Below, in pieces: positions 8,427 to 17,902 of a stretch of 64,000 nt of DNA. The notes under the pieces are model-generated. The model did not search any database and was not told the DNA's origin. It saw only the letters and a list, made by a program, of their open reading frames with translations. The position numbers and the translations under genes were made by a program. Source of the DNA: Bradyrhizobium sp. AZCC 1693 (GTDB lineage Bacteria; Pseudomonadota; Alphaproteobacteria; Rhizobiales; Xanthobacteraceae); NCBI RefSeq assembly GCF_036924745.1, contig NZ_JAZHSD010000001.1, positions 7,129,001-7,193,000 of the forward strand, read 5' to 3'. How positions within the stretch are numbered: the stretch's first letter is position 1; each line of letters begins with the position of its first letter.

Positions 8427-9171
8427 GGCCCGCCGGCGTGAACCGGCGGACGGCGCGGGACTAGCTCGGCGGGCCTAGCTCGCGCCCTCGTTGTCAGATC
8501 TCCTCGGTTTCAGCCTCCGGCTTGCTGCAGTAGGCGGCTCGGAGCTACAGGCGATTGAGGGGAGCGTCCGCGCTAAACGCGCGCGAGCCGCCAGGCTTCC
8601 CCAGCGGCTCAAGCGTTGCGTAGCGATGTGTTGCGACGCGCAGCGTCGCGTGGCGGAAAGTTACGATGCGCCGAGGCGCGTCGCGTTGCCTACCGTGATG
8701 TCGATAAGTCCTACGCGTCTCATCGACGACCCCAACATGGTGCAGTCGCGAGGCGACTTCAAGACAGCGCTGCTGCCATAAAACGTGCGCCATCTGTTTG
8801 TGATGCCATCTCTTTATGATCGTGCTTAAGGAGGCCGCAACTGCCGTAACGAGATGTAACAAAACCATGCAATATAATAGACACATAATAGACACGCGTG
8901 TCGTTTTTCGATTGCGAGCCTGCCTCGTCCGAGCCGGTCATCCTCATCAGCGCCGACCTTGCATCGCAGTCGATCGGCGTCGTCACGTTCAACGGCGACC
9001 AGCAGCACGAGATCGAGAACCAGGCCCGCCGCAGGGCCCCGTCACTGGAGGCCCATTTCGACCTCAACCAGACGAACGAACCCATCCTGGTGACGCGTGC
9101 TTCGTCGCGTTCGATGCGTGGCAGCGTCAGCTGCAGGTGGGCACCCTGTCGGCTTCGGCTTCATCCAACCA
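8427..9171. other. Gene-free stretch of about 745 bases
   Basis: No frame here has both a domain signature and a credible ribosome site. The part around 8600-8700 is rich in short CGTCGCG/GCGTCGCG-like repeats, which make artificial open frames on both strands. An AT-richer patch at about 8860-8900 could be promoter-like. A plus-strand frame starting near 8898 encodes a plausible-looking start but runs into the antisense of the adenosine kinase gene, so I do not call it. Confidence 0.45.
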
Positions 9172-9658
9172 CTACAGCTTGTAGCCGATCTTTCGCAGCA
9201 GGTCCTTCCGCCACGCAATGTCGGTGTCGGTTTCGACACCCAGCGGCGAGGCGCCATCCACCACGCCGAGCACGCCGCGGCCCAGCTCCGTTTTGCGCGA
9301 CGATTACCTGTGTCGGGTTGGCCGTCGCGCAATAGATGCGGCAGACTTCCGGCACCGCGCGCACCGCAGCGAGCACGTTGACGGGAAAGAACCCGTCGCC
9401 CAGGAAGATCAGGAAAGTGTGGCCGGCGCCGATGGCCAACGCGTTGTTGCGTGCGAGGGTAAGGGAGGCTTCGTCATTACCCGACCAGCGCACCAGCCGT
9501 TTACCGGAAGCCTCGCAGAAGGCCAGCCCGAAGCGGATGCGCGGAACCGCGCCCACCAGCGCCTCGTGGAGGTCTTCCACGGTCTTGATGAAATGCGATT
9601 GGCCGAAAATGAAGTTGGCGTCGTCCGGCTTGACGATGGGCACCACGGTGAGTTCCAT
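9172..9658 (-). pseudogene. Adenosine-specific kinase (DUF355 family), frameshifted at an A4 tract
   Basis: Starts at ATG 9658 with MELTVVPIVKP and runs through the family signatures ANFIFGQSHFIKTVEDLHEAL, FGLAFCEASG, ARNNALAIGAGHTFLIFL and [19 protein letters not shown]. It then leaves frame. One extra base at the A4 tract (9291-9294 on the plus strand) explains this. If it is removed, the reading continues [20 protein letters not shown] and ends [10 protein letters not shown] at TAG 9172-9174, giving the family's usual 160 residues. Archaeal homologues phosphorylate adenosine. GGAG precedes the start. The intact remainder argues for a very recent lesion or a homopolymer error. A SAM hydrolase that releases adenosine lies 640 bases away, divergently transcribed. 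Confidence 0.82.
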
Positions 9659-9886
9659 GGCTGCGCTCCTGCAGGGTGAGCTACGCATTCCATGGTAGGC
9701 CGCCGGAAGGTGATTGCAAGCCGCCACCGGCGGGCGAAGCGCCACGCGCCTCAACGAGGCGGGGTTCCGTCCTTCCGCGGGGAGCCGCCATGGTCGCGGC
9801 AGCAAGTCTGCGAGCTTTCATTACCGGGAACGATGAGCGATAATCACCCGCGGGATGGAAGCGGTGCACGGAGATGGTGAGGGCCG

Positions 9887-10219
9887 ATGCCTGAGCGGAC
9901 ATACAGTCGAGAGAGCGAGATCGATGCCACAAGAGCAAGCGCCCGTTTGCCCGGCCTCGACATCGACATCATTCACCGGCAATCGCCGAATGGTGATTGG
10001 GAGCAGATGTCAATCAATCTGCGGGCAACACCGTCCTTCGAAGCGCTCGGGTCCTTGTTCGAGGCAGCTAACCCTTTCACGTTTTGGGTGCAGGCCACAC
10101 GATTTATGTGGATGCCATGGCTGCTCACGGCGCAGACGATGCTGCTGCCGGCAGGCCAGCCGCGAACACTCCTGAGCGCCGTCCACCCTGAGCAAGAGGC
10201 GCCGACGGCTCGCGGATAG
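9887..10219 (+). CDS. Hypothetical protein, 110 aa
   Basis: A small protein without a known domain. It has a hydrophilic N-terminal third, a central LDIDIIHRQSPNGDWEQMSINLRATPSFEAL region and an aromatic, amphipathic segment ANPFTFWVQATRFMWMPWLLTAQTML that could associate with membrane or form a helix pair. GTGAGGGCCG before ATG 9887 is a weak ribosome site. It ends 80 bases before the SAM hydrolase gene in the same direction, so the two may be co-transcribed. The pattern resembles short proteins I associate with rhizobial genomes, but no function can be given. Confidence 0.6.
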   Translation: MPERTYSRESEIDATRASARLPGLDIDIIHRQSPNGDWEQMSINLRATPSFEALGSLFEAANPFTFWVQATRFMWMPWLLTAQTMLLPAGQPRTLLSAVHPEQEAPTARG

Positions 10220-10299
10220 CGAGCCAAAGGATCAGGGAAGGGATAACGCTAACCAACTGCGACGTTGCAAGGCGCCGGCGCAGTGGGCGAGCTGACGCC

Positions 10300-11028
10300 A
10301 TGATTGCGCTGTTCACGGATTTTGGGTTGCACGGCCCGTATACGGGTCAGATGAAGGCGGTGCTGCACCAGATGGCGCCGGGCATACCCATTATCGACCT
10401 ATTCGCCGATGCGCCAGTCGGCAATCCTAAGGCATCGGCGTATCTGTTGGCGGCCTATGCTGCATGGTTTCCGGTGCGAACCGTCTTTCTCTGCGTTGTC
10501 GATCCCGGCGTCGGCGGGACGCGGCCATCCATTTTTCTCGAAGCCGATGGCCGCTGGTATATCGGCCCCGGCAACGGCTTGTTTGAGCTGGTCCAGCGCA
10601 GAGCGCAAGAGACGCGCAGCTGGGACATCGACTGGAAGCCGGAGCATCTCTCGGCCAGCTTTCACGGGCGCGACCTGTTCGCTCCGGTGGCAGGCATGCT
10701 GGCGCGCGGTGATCCGCCCCCCGGCCGGCCACGTCACGATGGCGGAGATCGCCGGGCAGACTGGCCGGATGACCTCTGCGAGATCGTCTACGTCGATCAC
10801 TACGGCAATGCCATGACCGGGCTGAGGGCGGCTATGCTGCCGCCCGGCGCAAGGCTGACCGCGGCAGGTCGGGTTCTGGACCGCGCGAGGACCTTCAGTG
10901 ATCTGCCGCCAGGCGCGGCTTTCTGGTATGAGAACTCCAACGGGCTTGCCGAACTTGCCGTCAATCAGGGGCGGGCGGACCGCGATCTCGGTCTTGCCAT
11001 CGGCAGTCCGGTCGAGTTCGTCGCATGA
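10300..11028 (+). CDS. SAM hydrolase / SAM hydroxide adenosyltransferase (DUF62 family)
   Basis: A 242-residue member of the fluorinase/DUF62 family. Non-halogenating members use water to cleave S-adenosylmethionine into adenosine and methionine. Diagnostic blocks are the N-terminal FTDFG (Asp7), VVDPGVGG, GPGNGLFEL, FHGRDLFAPVA, VDHYGNAMT and the closing ENSNGLAELAVNQG. The Asp7 and the RDLFAP histidine/arginine are the residues kept in hydrolases. Cytosolic. A 110-aa hypothetical gene lies directly upstream, and the divergent neighbour is an adenosine-specific kinase, which could recover the adenosine released. Confidence 0.88.
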   Translation: MIALFTDFGLHGPYTGQMKAVLHQMAPGIPIIDLFADAPVGNPKASAYLLAAYAAWFPVRTVFLCVVDPGVGGTRPSIFLEADGRWYIGPGNGLFELVQRRAQETRSWDIDWKPEHLSASFHGRDLFAPVAGMLARGDPPPGRPRHDGGDRRADWPDDLCEIVYVDHYGNAMTGLRAAMLPPGARLTAAGRVLDRARTFSDLPPGAAFWYENSNGLAELAVNQGRADRDLGLAIGSPVEFVA

Positions 11029-11698
11029 ACCATGAACAAGGGCTGCCGCTTTGACCCGAAGGCAACATTCGACCAAACAGCGCCCTCATCCGCATCGGCC
11101 GAAACCGCCCGAGCGCCGCGACCAGCCGCAAGCTGACGCTAACAGGCGCCTTGCGGAGCAGACCCGCAAGATCCTGCGCAAACACTACATGAGCAAATAC
11201 CGGGTGCAGTGAAATCGCGAAGTCTGAACTTTGAAGCAAGTCTCCGGCAGTTCTCAAGCCCACCAAGAAGAGACATCGCGCGCGTGGCTTGACTGCGCGT
11301 GTGTCGCGAAGGTGGAAGTGCTCCGCGACGTGGCTGCCGAGCGCGGACCGTGAAAGATGCAAGCTCTTGAAATCGCCGGTGGCTGCGCGATAATCTGCTG
11401 CAGGACGGCGCGTCGCTCCGCAGTCCGCGCGAGGATGCCGGAGGCATCCGGTAGAGACCTTAATTGCCGTCACGATCCGCTCGGCCAGGCCTCACGTCCC
11501 AACCTCATGCGGCTGCTGCGCCTCAGCCTTGTCCGGATGCAAGGACTCATTGTGATGTTGCAGCTTGGCACGCCGGCCGCAGCGTCGGCGGCCTCCGCTT
11601 GGTGACCGTCGCGGCCACCGACCACCAGACGGTCCCCGACCCTTTAGGGCGAGCGGTGGATTTGAGAAGTCAACCCATTGGTCGAGGGAGGATGTGCT
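11029..11698. other. Gene-free stretch of about 670 bases
   Basis: Several overlapping frames are open on both strands because of high GC, but none shows a domain, a signal peptide or a convincing ribosome site. The last part presumably carries the amidase promoter. I cannot pick a clear -35/-10 pair. Confidence 0.45.
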
Positions 11699-13354
11699 AT
11701 GAGAGCCTCGCCAGACTATTCGCGTCGTCGCTTCCTTCATGCCGGCGCGGCCGGCGCAGCAGCAACCGTTGTCGCCGCGGCGACAACGCCCGTTCGTGCG
11801 GCCGCCGAGGCGGGCGTGCAACCGCCACCCCCGACGGCGACGGCGCCGCGGATTCTGCGCAAGCCACCGCTGCCTGAATTGGAGCGCATCGCCAAATCCT
11901 ACAACTTGGCTCTCAGCCGCGACGATCTGACGTCGTTCCGCAACCTCATGGACGGTGTGCTCGCGTCTTACCGTCGCCTGGACCAGTTCGCGGAGCCGAC
12001 ATTGGTGGTGAAGTACCCGCGGGACGCGGGGTTCCGACCAGGTGCCTCGGACAATCGGCTCAACGCTTGGTACTGGAGGTGCTCAATCAAAGGCGTAACT
12101 TCGGGGCCTCTCGCGGGCAAGAAAATCGCCATCAAGGACAACGTGTGCGTTGCCGGCATCCCGATGATGAACGGCTCCAACGTGCTGGAGGGCTACGTCC
12201 CCGACGTGGACGCGACCATTGTGACGCGCATCCTCGATGCCGGTGGGGAGATCGTCGGCAAGTCCGTGTGTGAGCATCTTTGCTTCTCGGGCGGCAGCCA
12301 TACTTCCGATACCGGGCCAGTGCTCAATCCGCATGATCCGAAGCGATCTGCCGGAGGCTCCTCCAGCGGCAGCGCCGCGCTCGTCGTCGCCGGCGAATGC
12401 GACATGGCCATCGGGGGCGACCAGGGAGGGTCGATCCGAATTCCCAGCTCTTTCTGCGGAGCGGTTGGCCACAAGCCCACGCACGGGCTTGTGCCATACA
12501 CAGGTGTCTTCCCGATTGAATTAACACTTGATCATACCGGACCCATTGCCCGTACCGCCGGCGATGCCGCCCGGCTTCTCGAGGTGCTCGCCGGAGCCGA
12601 TGGCCTCGACCCGCGCCAACCGGCGGGACTGCGTACGGAAGCGTATACCAAGCAGCTCACCGGAGACGCCCGTGGCCTGCGGATCGGGATCGTCAAGGAA
12701 GGGTTTGGCTGGCCCAATTCCGAGCCCGATGTCGACGCCATGGTGCGCGAGGCGGCACAGCGGTTGACGCGAGCGGGAGGGACTGTAAGCGAGGTATCGA
12801 TCCCCCTCCACCGCGACGGCATCCATATCTGGAACGCTATCGCCGTCGAGGGCGCCACGGCGCTGATGGTCGCCGGCAACAGCATGGGCACCAACTGGAA
12901 AGGGCACTACACGACTTCGCTGCTGGACTTCTACGGCCGGAGCCGGCGGGTGCGCGCCAACGACCTTTCGGAGACCGTCAAGCTCGTCGTCCTGCTCGGT
13001 CAGTACATGCAGGACAATTACCAAGGTCGCTACTACGCCAAGGCCCAAAACCTCGCGCGCGTGCTACGCGCCGCCTACGATGAGCAACTCAAAGGCGTCG
13101 ATCTCCTGCTCATGCCGACGTTACCTTTGAAGGCCACGCTACTCCCACCGCCGGACGCGAGCCGCGAGGACTACGTTGCGCGGGCACTCGAGATGATTTC
13201 TAACACTTGCCCGTTCGACGTCACTGGCCATCCTGCCGCCACGGTTCCGGCAGGCATGTCGGCGGGGCTCCCTGTGGGCATGATGCTGGTCGGACGCCAC
13301 TGGGAGGACGGCACCGTGTTGCGCGCGGCTGACGCGTTCCAGATCGTCGGGTAG
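11699..13354 (+). CDS. Amidase signature family enzyme with Tat signal peptide
   Basis: A 551-residue amidase. The N-terminus carries a twin-arginine motif (YSRRRFLHAG) followed by an alanine-rich hydrophobic stretch ending PVRAAAEA, so export by Tat is predicted. The Ser-cisSer-Lys triad of the amidase signature family is visible: Lys in GKKIAIKDNVCVAG, and the serines in SAGGSSSGSAALVVAG and DQGGSIRIPSSFCG. The length is close to bacterial amidases of the nitrile-pathway or aryl-acylamidase type. ATG 11699 has GGGAGG upstream; a TTG seven codons earlier is less likely. No nitrile hydratase genes are next to it. Substrate unknown; periplasmic location inferred. Confidence 0.85.
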   Translation: MRASPDYSRRRFLHAGAAGAAATVVAAATTPVRAAAEAGVQPPPPTATAPRILRKPPLPELERIAKSYNLALSRDDLTSFRNLMDGVLASYRRLDQFAEPTLVVKYPRDAGFRPGASDNRLNAWYWRCSIKGVTSGPLAGKKIAIKDNVCVAGIPMMNGSNVLEGYVPDVDATIVTRILDAGGEIVGKSVCEHLCFSGGSHTSDTGPVLNPHDPKRSAGGSSSGSAALVVAGECDMAIGGDQGGSIRIPSSFCGAVGHKPTHGLVPYTGVFPIELTLDHTGPIARTAGDAARLLEVLAGADGLDPRQPAGLRTEAYTKQLTGDARGLRIGIVKEGFGWPNSEPDVDAMVREAAQRLTRAGGTVSEVSIPLHRDGIHIWNAIAVEGATALMVAGNSMGTNWKGHYTTSLLDFYGRSRRVRANDLSETVKLVVLLGQYMQDNYQGRYYAKAQNLARVLRAAYDEQLKGVDLLLMPTLPLKATLLPPPDASREDYVARALEMISNTCPFDVTGHPAATVPAGMSAGLPVGMMLVGRHWEDGTVLRAADAFQIVG

Positions 13355-13518
13355 ACAGCAGCAGCGAATTGCCGGCTAACGGCACCGCCGGGACCCAAAG
13401 GTTCGGAAACAGGAGGCCCGCGAGACGGCGAGCGACGCGGGCTGCCCTGACATCGATGCCAGGCTCGTCTGCCGACGCCGAGTCGGGGCCTCGTGCCGGA
13501 TCATGAGGAGGTCAGGCC

Positions 13519-13875
13519 ATGGAGATCGAACGCACTACATTCGGCACCATCACGATTGACGGAAAGACCTATGAACACGACGTGATCATTCGTCTGTCCG
13601 GCGAAGTGACAAGGCGGAAGAAGAAGCTGTCGAAGAAGTACTACGGCACCTCGCATGTCCTTTCGAAGGATGAAGCGAAGTTCGTCTTTGAGAAGGGATG
13701 TGAGCAGCTAGTTCTTGGCTCGGGCCAGATGGGTAATGTGCACCTATCGCCGGAAGCTGAGGCGTACTTTGCGAAAAAGGGTTGCACGGTCCTGTTGCAG
13801 CCGACCCCTGAGGCGATCCATACGTTCAACAAGTCGCGTGCGAAGAAGATCGGCCTTTTTCACGTTACCTGCTGA
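13519..13875 (+). CDS. Mth938-like (AAMDC-type) domain protein
   Basis: A 118-residue single-domain protein. It matches the Mth938-like family found in archaea, bacteria and (as AAMDC) animals: FGTITIDGKTYEHDVIIRLSGEV, a basic RRKKKLSKKYYGTSHVL, then LVLGSGQMGNVHLSPEAEAYFAKKGC and the terminal IGLFHVTC. GAGGAGGTC just before ATG 13519 is a strong ribosome site. The molecular function of the family is unknown; the bacterial homologues are cytosolic. It stands alone between the amidase and the acyl-CoA synthetase operon. Confidence 0.82.
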   Translation: MEIERTTFGTITIDGKTYEHDVIIRLSGEVTRRKKKLSKKYYGTSHVLSKDEAKFVFEKGCEQLVLGSGQMGNVHLSPEAEAYFAKKGCTVLLQPTPEAIHTFNKSRAKKIGLFHVTC

Positions 13876-14104
13876 ATCGGGCCTGCCGAGACCCGAGTCA
13901 TGCGGCGCACCTGCGGTCAGCAGCCGCGGGCCGCAGCTGAATTACAGTCTGCATCCTCGAAGACCTGCTACTGCAAGTAGCGCGAAGCGGCGCCACCGTC
14001 GTTCGCCGGCGTTCTCATTTATACCAACTGATACCCACCAACGGGTTCGGGTCGGTCAAGCCGGGGCTTGTAGGACTTTCGATCCGTTGTAATGTAGGGG
14101 ACGC

Positions 14105-16165
14105 ATGCGGAATCCGCATGGCTGCTTCCCGAAGGAGCAGCGTCACAATAAGCAGGCGCGAACCAACGTGCCGGTTTTTGGGATCGAGACCGACATGGCC
14201 GTTGGCGGATCGTTTGACACGTTCCCCAAGCTGCTGGCGCGAAATGCCGCGCAGTTTAGCAGCCGTCCTGCGTTTCGGCATAAGGATCTCGGCATCTGGC
14301 AGACGTGGACCTGGGCTCAGGTTGCAGAGATCGTGCGCGCGTACGCTGCGGGCTTGCATCGCCTTGGATTGCAGCCAGGAGACACGATCGCCATCGTTGG
14401 TTCCAACCGGCCGAAGCTCTATTGGACGGTAATGGCAGCGCAAGCGCTGCGCGCGATTCCGGTTCCGGTCTATTCGGATGCAGTGGCTGACGAGCTTGCT
14501 TACGTCCTCGCTCACGCCGATGCGAAGTTTGTTGCAGCGCAAGATCAGGAGCAGGTCGACAAGGTCTTTTCTGTATCCGACCGGGTGCCACATCTCCACA
14601 AGGTGGTCTATGACGAGCCGCGTGGCCTCGATGACTACGACCACGACCGATTGATCGCAATCCGCGATGTCATCGAAGACGGCCGCGCTGCGCTTGCGGC
14701 CAGCGCGGCGCTCGGCAGGCAGATCGATGAGTTCATCCGGCAGGGTGAAGGTTCAGACATCTCGATCATCCTCTACACCTCGGGAACCACCGGCGCGTCG
14801 AAGGGCGTCATGCTGTCGGCGCGAGGCTGCATCGACGCTGCGACTGATACCGTCAGGTTCGACAGCCTGACCGATAAGGACGTGGCGCTCGCCTACCTGC
14901 CACTCGCCTGGGTTGGTGATCATTACCTCAACTATGCACAGGGCATTGTCGCTGGCTTCTGCATGGCGTGTCCCGAGAGCGGTGAGACGATCGAGCAGGA
15001 TCGGCGCGAGATCGGACCAACCTTCTATTTCGCCCCGCCGCGTGGTTTCGAGGCCATGCTGACGCGGGTGATGATCCGCATGGAGGACGCTGCAGCCATC
15101 AAGCGGCGCATGTTCAACTACTTCCTTGGCATTGCGCGGCGCTATGGCGAGTCGATTTTGACCGGAAAGTCGGTGCCGCTGTCTGGCCGGCTGCTCTATG
15201 CGGTCGGGCGTTTGATGGTCTACGAGCCCCTCAAGAACGTTCTTGGCCTGTCTCGCGTGCGCGTCGCCTATACTGCAGGTGAGGCCATCGGTCCGGATCT
15301 GTTCGCGTTCTACCGCTCGATCGGATTAAACCTGAAGCAACTGTACGGTCAGACCGAAGCGTTCCTTTACGTTACCTGCCAGCCTGACGGTGAGATCTAC
15401 TCCGATACGGTCGGCCCGGCTGCACCGAACGTCGACATCCGCATTGCGGAAACAGGCGAGGTGCAGTTCCGCTCACCGGGCATGTTCGTCGGATACTTCA
15501 AGGATCAGGCGAAGACCGCGGAGGCCATGACGTCCGACGGCTACGTCAGGACCGGCGACGCCGGTTTCTTCGACGAGAAGACTGGGCACCTGAAGATCAT
15601 CGATCGCGCGAAGGATGTTGGTCGGCTGGCTGACGGCACGATGTTTGCGCCGAAGTATCTTGAGAACAAGTTGAAGTTCTTTCCCAACATCAAGGAGGCG
15701 GTCGTTTACGGCGACTCCAGGGATTTCGTTTGCGCCTTTCTTAATATCGACCCGGTCGCTGTGGCGAACTGGGCCGAACGCAACAACCTCGCGTACGGTT
15801 CCTATCAGGAGCTGGCGGGGCATCCGCTGGTCTACGACATGCTGGCGAAAGATGTTGCCGAGGTGAACCGGTCTCTCGCGGAGGGAAAGGTGCTGGCGGG
15901 CGCGCAGATTCGCCGCTTTCTCATTCTGCATAAGGAACTCGACGCAGACGATGGCGAATTGACCCGCACCCAGAAAGTGCGCCGCGGGTTCATCGCCGAG
16001 CGCTATGCGCCACTGGTCACGGCGCTCTACGACGGTTCGCATGAAGCGGACATTTCCACCGAGGTCACTTTTGAGGATGGCCGCAAGGGTGTGATCGCGG
16101 CTCGGGTCAAGATCCGCGACCTGCAAACAATTGGTGCGACAGAACCTTTGGGGAAAGCCGCATGA
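14105..16165 (+). CDS. AMP-dependent acyl-CoA synthetase (long-chain/aromatic acid-CoA ligase, FadD-like)
   Basis: ATP-dependent ligase that adenylates a carboxylate and transfers it to CoA. The P-loop is ILYTSGTTGASKGVML, the A5 motif YGQTEAF, the hinge aspartate region YVRTGDAGFFDE, and the A8-like GHLKIIDRAKDVGRL follows. At 686 residues it is in the range of the FadD15/long-chain group. ATG 14105 has AGGGGA close upstream. An internal ATG at 14195, just before the conserved FDTFPKLLARNAAQ, is an equally possible start. Its stop overlaps the LivG start by four bases, so it heads the acyl-CoA synthetase/Liv transporter operon. This suggests activation of the imported carboxylic acid. Confidence 0.9.
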   Translation: MRNPHGCFPKEQRHNKQARTNVPVFGIETDMAVGGSFDTFPKLLARNAAQFSSRPAFRHKDLGIWQTWTWAQVAEIVRAYAAGLHRLGLQPGDTIAIVGSNRPKLYWTVMAAQALRAIPVPVYSDAVADELAYVLAHADAKFVAAQDQEQVDKVFSVSDRVPHLHKVVYDEPRGLDDYDHDRLIAIRDVIEDGRAALAASAALGRQIDEFIRQGEGSDISIILYTSGTTGASKGVMLSARGCIDAATDTVRFDSLTDKDVALAYLPLAWVGDHYLNYAQGIVAGFCMACPESGETIEQDRREIGPTFYFAPPRGFEAMLTRVMIRMEDAAAIKRRMFNYFLGIARRYGESILTGKSVPLSGRLLYAVGRLMVYEPLKNVLGLSRVRVAYTAGEAIGPDLFAFYRSIGLNLKQLYGQTEAFLYVTCQPDGEIYSDTVGPAAPNVDIRIAETGEVQFRSPGMFVGYFKDQAKTAEAMTSDGYVRTGDAGFFDEKTGHLKIIDRAKDVGRLADGTMFAPKYLENKLKFFPNIKEAVVYGDSRDFVCAFLNIDPVAVANWAERNNLAYGSYQELAGHPLVYDMLAKDVAEVNRSLAEGKVLAGAQIRRFLILHKELDADDGELTRTQKVRRGFIAERYAPLVTALYDGSHEADISTEVTFEDGRKGVIAARVKIRDLQTIGATEPLGKAA

Positions 16166-16947
16166 GGATGCCGGATACGAGCGAAATCCTGCTTCTGGTC
16201 CAGGGGGTATCGCTGGCGTTTGGCGGCGTGAAAGCGTTGAGGGACGTCTCGTTTGACATCAGGAAAGGCGAAATTCGCGCCATCATCGGACCGAACGGCG
16301 CCGGAAAAACCTCGATGCTCAATGTCATCAACGGCTTCTATCATCCGAACCATGGCGCCATCACTTTCAAGGGTCGCACCCGCGCCCAGATGCAGCCGTA
16401 CGAGGCATCCCGTGGCGGCATCGCGCGCACCTTTCAAAACGTCGCACTGTTCAAGGGAATGAGCGCACTCGACAATATCATGGCTGGCCGCACATTGAGG
16501 ATGCGCCGGGGTCTTCTGTGGCAGATGCTGCGTTACGGCCCTGCGCTGGCAGAGGAAATCGAGCATCGGCACCGGGTCGAGGAGATCATCGATTTTCTGG
16601 AGATTGAGGCGATCCGCAAGGTGCCGGTTGCGCGTTTGCCATATGGCCTGCAGAAACGCGTCGAACTCGGCCGCGCCCTTGCGATGGAGCCGGATCTTCT
16701 TCTCCTCGACGAGCCGATGGCAGGCATGAACCTCGAGGAGAAGGAGGACATGTCGCGCTTCATCATCGACGTCAATAATCACTACGGCACGACCATTGCG
16801 CTGATCGAGCACGACATGGCTGTGGTGATGGATCTCTCCCATCGCGTGGCGGTGCTCGATCATGGCGTTAAGATCGCCGACGGCACGCCGGATGAGGTCA
16901 AGGAGAATCAGGGCGTCATCGACGCCTATCTCGGCGTCGCGCACTAG
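16162..16947 (+). CDS. livG: Branched-chain amino acid type ABC transporter ATP-binding protein, LivG
   Basis: A 261-residue ABC ATPase of the LivG subgroup. Walker A is GPNGAGKT (about 43-50), Walker B LLLLDEPMAGMN, the switch histidine IEHDM, and the conserved DEVKENQGVIDAYLG end is diagnostic for LivG. The signature loop is unusual: LPYGLQKRVELGRAL, where most family members have LSYGQQRRLEIARAL. The start overlaps the synthetase stop (ATGA), indicating translational coupling. It works with the permeases and LivF encoded downstream at the inner membrane. Confidence 0.92.
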   Translation: MRMPDTSEILLLVQGVSLAFGGVKALRDVSFDIRKGEIRAIIGPNGAGKTSMLNVINGFYHPNHGAITFKGRTRAQMQPYEASRGGIARTFQNVALFKGMSALDNIMAGRTLRMRRGLLWQMLRYGPALAEEIEHRHRVEEIIDFLEIEAIRKVPVARLPYGLQKRVELGRALAMEPDLLLLDEPMAGMNLEEKEDMSRFIIDVNNHYGTTIALIEHDMAVVMDLSHRVAVLDHGVKIADGTPDEVKENQGVIDAYLGVAH

Positions 16948-16957
16948 GGAGCATTGC

Positions 16958-17887
16958 GTGATCGGGTTGGGTCAATTTCTCGAAGTTCTGATCGGCGGAT
17001 TGATGTCCGGCGTGCTGTATTCGCTGGTCGCGCTCGGTTTCGTGTTGATCTTCAAGGCATCCGGCGTCTTTAACTTTGCGCAAGGCGCAATGGTGTTGCT
17101 CGCCGGGCTTGCGCTGGTTCGCTCGCTCGACCTGCTGGTGACTTGGGGTTTCCCGCTTTGGGCTGCGATCATCCTCGGCATTGGCTTCGCTGCCGTAATC
17201 ATGGCGATAACCGCCTGGCTGATCGAGCGGTTCGTGATCGGACCTCTTGTCAACCAGGACGCCCTTACGCTGTTCATGTCCACCATCGGCGTGACATTCA
17301 TCCTCGAGGGTGCGGCGCAGATGATCTTCGGTTCCGATGCTTACCCGTTGCGGCTGTTTCCGACGGATGCCTGGTTCCTGTTTGAAAATCTCTTTCCCGG
17401 TGGAATTCTGCTCAACAAGCTGGATGTCTGGGGCGGTTTTATCGCCGGCATTCTGGTCGCCAGCCTCGCGATCTTCTTCGAGCGTACCAAGACCGGTCGC
17501 GCTCTCAGGGCAGTTGCCGACGACCACCTGGCCGCGCAATCGGTCGGGATTCCAATCAGCTGGATCTGGTTCGTGGTCTGGCTTGCCGCCGGTCTCGTTG
17601 CGCTGGTTGCGGCGACCGTGTGGGGTACCAAGCTGGGCGTACAGTTCTCCATCACGTTTCTCGCGCTGAAGGCCTTGCCGGTTCTGATCATTGGGGGCCT
17701 TACCTCAATTCCAGGGGCCATCGTCGGCGGGTTCATTGTGGGGGCGGGCGAGAAGATCGCCGAGGTGTTCCTGGGGTCGCATATAGGTGGCGGCATCGAA
17801 TATTGGTTCGCCTATGTGCTGGCGTTGGCAGTGCTGCTCGTGCGGCCGCAAGGGCTGTTCGGCGAGCGGATCATCGAACGTATCTGA
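16958..17887 (+). CDS. livH: Branched-chain amino acid type ABC transporter permease, LivH
   Basis: A 309-residue inner-membrane permease with about eight hydrophobic helices. Hallmarks are SGVLYSLVALGFVLIFKASG, FNFAQGAMVLLAG, the cytoplasmic RAVADDHLAAQSVGI loop that contacts the ATPase, and the terminal LVRPQGLFGERI. GTG 16958 is used because GGGAG precedes it and the protein then begins at the first helix. An open frame extends 32 codons further upstream into livG without homology. It lies between livG and livM. Confidence 0.92.
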   Translation: MIGLGQFLEVLIGGLMSGVLYSLVALGFVLIFKASGVFNFAQGAMVLLAGLALVRSLDLLVTWGFPLWAAIILGIGFAAVIMAITAWLIERFVIGPLVNQDALTLFMSTIGVTFILEGAAQMIFGSDAYPLRLFPTDAWFLFENLFPGGILLNKLDVWGGFIAGILVASLAIFFERTKTGRALRAVADDHLAAQSVGIPISWIWFVVWLAAGLVALVAATVWGTKLGVQFSITFLALKALPVLIIGGLTSIPGAIVGGFIVGAGEKIAEVFLGSHIGGGIEYWFAYVLALAVLLVRPQGLFGERIIERI

Positions 17888-17902
17888 GACGAGGAGCCAG
17901 TT

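Noticed and set aside
8600..8720. Short CGTCGCG-type repeats that might form a CRISPR or regulatory array
   Set aside because: Units are irregular, without constant spacers or repeat length; best explained by compositional bias.
8898..9335. Plus-strand frame of 145 codons with a plausible start
   Set aside because: Its second half is antisense to the conserved adenosine-specific kinase tail, and its first half has no recognisable domain.
11139..11473. Minus-strand frames upstream of the amidase
   Set aside because: Overlapping alternatives with arginine/serine-rich translations, no motif and no start signal.
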